NCBI GenBank assembly: GCA_004369085.1
Contig: ML210256.1
Coordinates: 70,116 to 97,295 of the forward strand
Direction of reading: 5' to 3'
Origin: Coprinopsis marcescibilis
Lineage: Eukaryota; Basidiomycota; Agaricomycetes; Agaricales; Psathyrellaceae
DNA: 27,180 nt
Shown: positions 24,333-27,180 of the stretch, one piece after another
How positions within the stretch are numbered: position 1 is the first letter of the stretch
How the letters are laid out: the number at the start of each line of letters is the position of its first letter
Notes under the pieces: model-generated
Seen by the model: only the letters and a program-made list of their open reading frames with translations
Told to the model about the DNA's origin: nothing
Database searches by the model: none
Position numbers and translations under genes: made by a program

Positions 24333-25598
24333 TTAGCGACACATAAAACAAACCTCGGATGGACAACCAAACTCACTTGATGTTGCTTTCAACCGCACCA
24401 GCCCTGTTCCCCACGAATCAACCAATAATCTTGCAAACGTCCGCTGCGCCACATGGATCCTTGCAGAAGGGTCCTTGCATTTCGGGAAATACAGCTCGAT
24501 CTCCACATCCTTCAACCTCGACGGGTCATACCGCCTTGATTCTAGAATCACTGCATTGAGTGCCCGCCATGGCCTCATATCATGGCACACGGACGCAGCA
24601 TTAAAGAACAAGCGAATCTTCTGCAAAGGAACCTGCGGCGTTATCGTCCGGAGCGTCTCTCCTACCATCACGAACGGGTCGACATTGGTAGTAGACCCGT
24701 ATTCGTCTGAGCACACGACGAGCTCCCGTAGGTTTGTGAACTGGGAGAGGTCGAACGTACGTCCAGAGCCAAAATTATAATTCTCTAGGGCTGGATGAGC
24801 GTTAAACCTTTTTATAGAGCGAAAGAGTAAGCTACCAGATGCCATGTGCATTGCGAATACTTCTAAGGATTTGGTACACTGGTCCAAGATAGGACCGACG
24901 GGCTTTGCTCCTGTGACGAGCACCGCAAGCCTTTTTAACTTGCTCAGGTCGATATTGCTGACAGGATCCACGAGGTGGTTTATTGGAAAATGGAGAACGC
25001 TTCCAGTGTGGTGGTAGTCAATGCGGAGAGTCCTGAGTTCGAGGGGCGTTGTTCGTGTCCGTGCGGACTCGTACGCCGGATGGGGTGGTGAGATATCATA
25101 GATCCGCAAATTCTTCATCGAGTTCTGGCACAAGTCGAGCAAGGAGACCGAAACACCCCCCAGAAGTGTCAAGGATGTGAGAAATGGCGACCCGCACACC
25201 TCCGATATCCACGTTTTTGTTTGAATTGGCAGTATGTCCCATACTAGCCTTATCATCAACCTCTTGATCCTCTCGACAGGAATGAGGCGGAGAGCTTGGT
25301 GTAATTCAAGATCGGCAGTCAACCAAGAAGCATTATTCATGTAGGACTGGAAACCGTCCTCGATCTTGAACTCCTCTACGTAAGATGCGATGTGTGGTGC
25401 CGCTTCCAGAAGCTTGATGAGCCTTTCACTTGGTTTGTGACCATGGCGCAGGCAATGCAGGTGAAGGGTCGAAAATAACAGCCTCTGGGAAGGCTGCCTG
25501 AACCTCGAAGATGTCAATGACATGTTCCGTAGTGTATGCTCATCTCCTGCAAGCAAGGAGATGATGTGGTGGACCAACTCTGCTGGGAGTTCCTCCAT
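24333..25598 (-). CDS. F-box protein
   Basis: A likely substrate adaptor of an SCF (Skp1-Cullin-F-box) ubiquitin ligase. The F-box is at the very N-terminus: MEELPAELVHHIISLL followed by LRNMSLTSSRFRQ and LLFSTLHL. The remaining part has leucine-rich stretches (TSLTLLGGVSVSLLDL, LKRLAVLVTGA, FTNLRELVVCS) typical of mushroom F-box/LRR-like proteins. I chose the ATG at 25598, 421 residues, because it begins the F-box; another in-frame ATG at 25739 would add 47 unremarkable residues. Near the end, TCAAGTGAGTTT could be a splice donor with GCTAATATCAG as acceptor (50-nt intron), which would replace the last residues and extend the protein. The target is unknown; these families are large and variable in agaricomycetes. 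Confidence 0.8.
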   Translation of the reverse strand: MEELPAELVHHIISLLAGDEHTLRNMSLTSSRFRQPSQRLLFSTLHLHCLRHGHKPSERLIKLLEAAPHIASYVEEFKIEDGFQSYMNNASWLTADLELHQALRLIPVERIKRLMIRLVWDILPIQTKTWISEVCGSPFLTSLTLLGGVSVSLLDLCQNSMKNLRIYDISPPHPAYESARTRTTPLELRTLRIDYHHTGSVLHFPINHLVDPVSNIDLSKLKRLAVLVTGAKPVGPILDQCTKSLEVFAMHMASGSLLFRSIKRFNAHPALENYNFGSGRTFDLSQFTNLRELVVCSDEYGSTTNVDPFVMVGETLRTITPQVPLQKIRLFFNAASVCHDMRPWRALNAVILESRRYDPSRLKDVEIELYFPKCKDPSARIHVAQRTFARLLVDSWGTGLVRLKATSSEFGCPSEVCFMCR

Positions 25599-26116
25599 TA
25601 CTATTTGGTGACTACGTGTGGGCGTTGAGTTGTGAAAGAGTTCAGGCAAATAGATTCTATAGCCCCACCTTAGAATGCGTGTGCCCCTGTTAGCGGGTGT
25701 CTGTTGGTGATTTCCGCATGGTGGTTTCCTTGAAGACATTGAATATGAAAGGCCTGCCCTCAACGGGATTGAGGCGGAGATCGACTAGACCGCGAACCTG
25801 CTGCCGCCACTCGGCTCCTCTTCCTAGCTCGCGACTCAACATCCGTCGTAAGTTGTTATCTTATCTCAAGACAGGTTGACTATGTGCAGCATAGATTTCC
25901 GCCACTTCAATCAAGACTAAAAACAAGCAATTATGAACATCCCTGAATTGTGAGACTCCTCGGTCTGTTTGCTTTCAGTGTCGGAGGCCTCAGGACGGCG
26001 GAGCTGGACATCATCAAGCACTTACCAACTAGTAATATTAACTAAGTAGTACTACTCAAGACACTCGACAAGAAGTAAGCGGCACAACTACCTTCGTGGA
26101 TTTCGATCGTACATTG
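25599..26116. other. Intergenic upstream of the F-box gene
   Basis: No gene is recognised. The minus strand stays open for 55 codons above the F-box start, which may be 5' leader. Bases 26040-26116 lead into the dispersed repeat copy B. Confidence 0.4.
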
Positions 26117-26239
26117 TCCGCCTCGGATGCAATCCGGAACCTTTGGCGGCGACGCGCTCACGTGGACATCACTGCCGGAGCTAAAAGGTAAAGGAGAGGA
26201 CAATGAGCGTCGCGTATCAAGTTGGACTTGAACCACGAG
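26117..26239 (-). repeat. Dispersed repeat, copy B (inverted)
   Basis: The reverse complement of copy A at 7866-7990, over about 123 bases, from TCCGCCTCGGATGC to ACTTGAACCACGAG. Similarity stops sharply on both sides. It has no kinase gene beside it in the matching orientation; the bases after 26239 show no FunK1 remnant. Bases 26240-26493 hold no gene I can see. Confidence 0.8.
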
Positions 26240-26493
26240 TACGGTTGACGGGAACGTCGTGGATGAAATTTCCCGCGCGAGCACATCTCGGCATTCGCCG
26301 GGCCAGTTCCCACAGATAGTCCCAGCTTGCGCTTGTACCTACCACAGCTTTTATATACTCAGTTCGACTCCGGAGGTCGTAAAACCCGTTTAAATAGTAG
26401 CAGACACGTCTATAGTAGGTACTGGTGCTGTCCGCTTTCCTTAGCTACAGATGCCAACAAAGGATATTGCATCCCCAAGTCTCTATCTACAGA

Positions 26494-27180
26494 CTACGTC
26501 TCAAAAGGACTGGTGTGGTGTTGTTCCACAAACGAGTTGATGCCTTGAACACCGTGAACACCGACTCCAGAATCTCTGGAATCAATCTTGGACTTGAATA
26601 CATAAACTGAAACTTAAATAATATGTACTCAGTAGCCGTGTGGGTCATTGGATCAAAGAGTAGAACACCTTCAACGTTCACCAGCATGACGAAGCAATAT
26701 AGGGGTCCCTATTGTATGTAATGAAATTAGCACCTGTGTCTCGTCTGCAGACAGCGTCGACTTACCTTGCAAGTCAACAAACATGATTTGATGCTGGGTA
26801 GACTCGAGTACGAAATGGGCAAACGCATAAGTGGTCGGATGAGAGATCTCGGAGTGTACCGATGTATACTGCAAAGTGCCGCTAAACCGGTCAACGCGCG
26901 AATTTGCGTGTCTTTCCTCCATCGGCCATGTAAAGCCCGAGTCTGGCGTGCTAGCAGAGTCGTTTTCTATTTCTCCCATACCAGATGCTTTTGAAGCGTT
27001 TCCGCATTCCTGAAGAAGCCACAAGTTCGCAAATCGGAGATCTAAACATACTGGAACCATCACTGCGTCCGTACACAACAAGCATATGCCATCGGGTCAT
27101 GTGCCTGCTGATGCTATTCAGCGGCCCAGCGACTACGACGCCAACGCTGTGAACTGCTTCATTAGGGTTCCTGAGGACAT
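26494..27180 (-). pseudogene. Alpha-kinase C-terminal part, damaged, 5' end beyond or near the window edge
   Basis: The alpha-kinase (MHCK/EF2K-type) catalytic core is recognisable: FTWPMEERHA, FSGTL, YAFAHFVL, MFVDLQG, LLFDPMTHT, DSGVGVHG and GINSFVEQHH, in family order. Exons 26766-27009, then 26629-26668 or 26629-26708, then 26494-26575 are seen. The natural acceptor at 26708 leaves the frame wrong after DLQG and hits a stop; an acceptor at 26668 restores it but deletes the usual linker before LFDP. The C-terminus ends HHTSPFET, where relatives carry a conserved Cys pair that helps bind zinc. An open exon-like stretch at about 27050-27180 (containing NPNEAVHSVGVVVAGPLNS) may belong to the gene but does not join in phase. 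I judge it a decaying copy, or possibly an alternatively spliced divergent kinase. Its N-lobe is not seen. Confidence 0.6.

Overview
The window comes from a filamentous basidiomycete, most likely an agaricomycete (mushroom-forming) fungus. The evidence is dense genes with many 46-110 nt GT-AG introns, a fungal-type FunK1 protein kinase, a fungal alpha-kinase relic, an AIHTTS-type fungal P450, a POM34 nucleoporin and tRNA genes with internal promoters. I rebuilt exon-intron structures by hand, joining exons only where splice sites and reading phase agreed and the protein read through without a stop.

Layout, left to right: (1) 248-2109 (+), an intact four-exon squalene synthase, the first committed step of sterol and triterpenoid synthesis. 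(2) 2532-2653 (-), an intron-containing tRNA-Val(AAC). (3) 3146-5164 (+), a ten-exon cytochrome P450 with two frame breaks, read as a pseudogene. (4) 5331-7808 (-), a 787-residue FunK1 kinase. (5) 9008-9385 (-), a small secreted protein with a duplicated cysteine/glycine motif. (6) 10152-12551 (-), a 14-exon MFS sugar transporter. (7) 13143-15721 (-), a 16-exon RCC1-repeat protein ending in a PHD finger. (8) 16044-22520 (-), a 15-exon gene for a protein of about 1,890 residues: a disordered basic N-terminal part, cysteine clusters and a C-terminal beta-helix-like region. (9) Two identical tRNA-Ile(AAT) genes. (10) 23121-24013 (+), the nuclear pore membrane protein POM34. (11) 24333-25598 (-), an F-box protein. 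(12) 26494-27180 (-), the C-terminal part of an alpha-kinase, damaged and cut by the window edge.

The genes do not form an obvious operon-like or biosynthetic unit. Squalene synthase, the transporter, POM34 and the two large nuclear-type proteins look like conserved chromosomal genes. The kinase, P450 relic, secreted protein, F-box gene and alpha-kinase relic belong to fast-evolving, lineage-expanded fungal families. A repeat of about 125 bp lies just upstream of the FunK1 gene and again, inverted, about 18 kb away in the gap between the F-box gene and the alpha-kinase relic. The most interesting items are the secreted CX5C repeat protein, the giant beta-helix protein, the RCC1-PHD fusion and the dispersed repeat pair.
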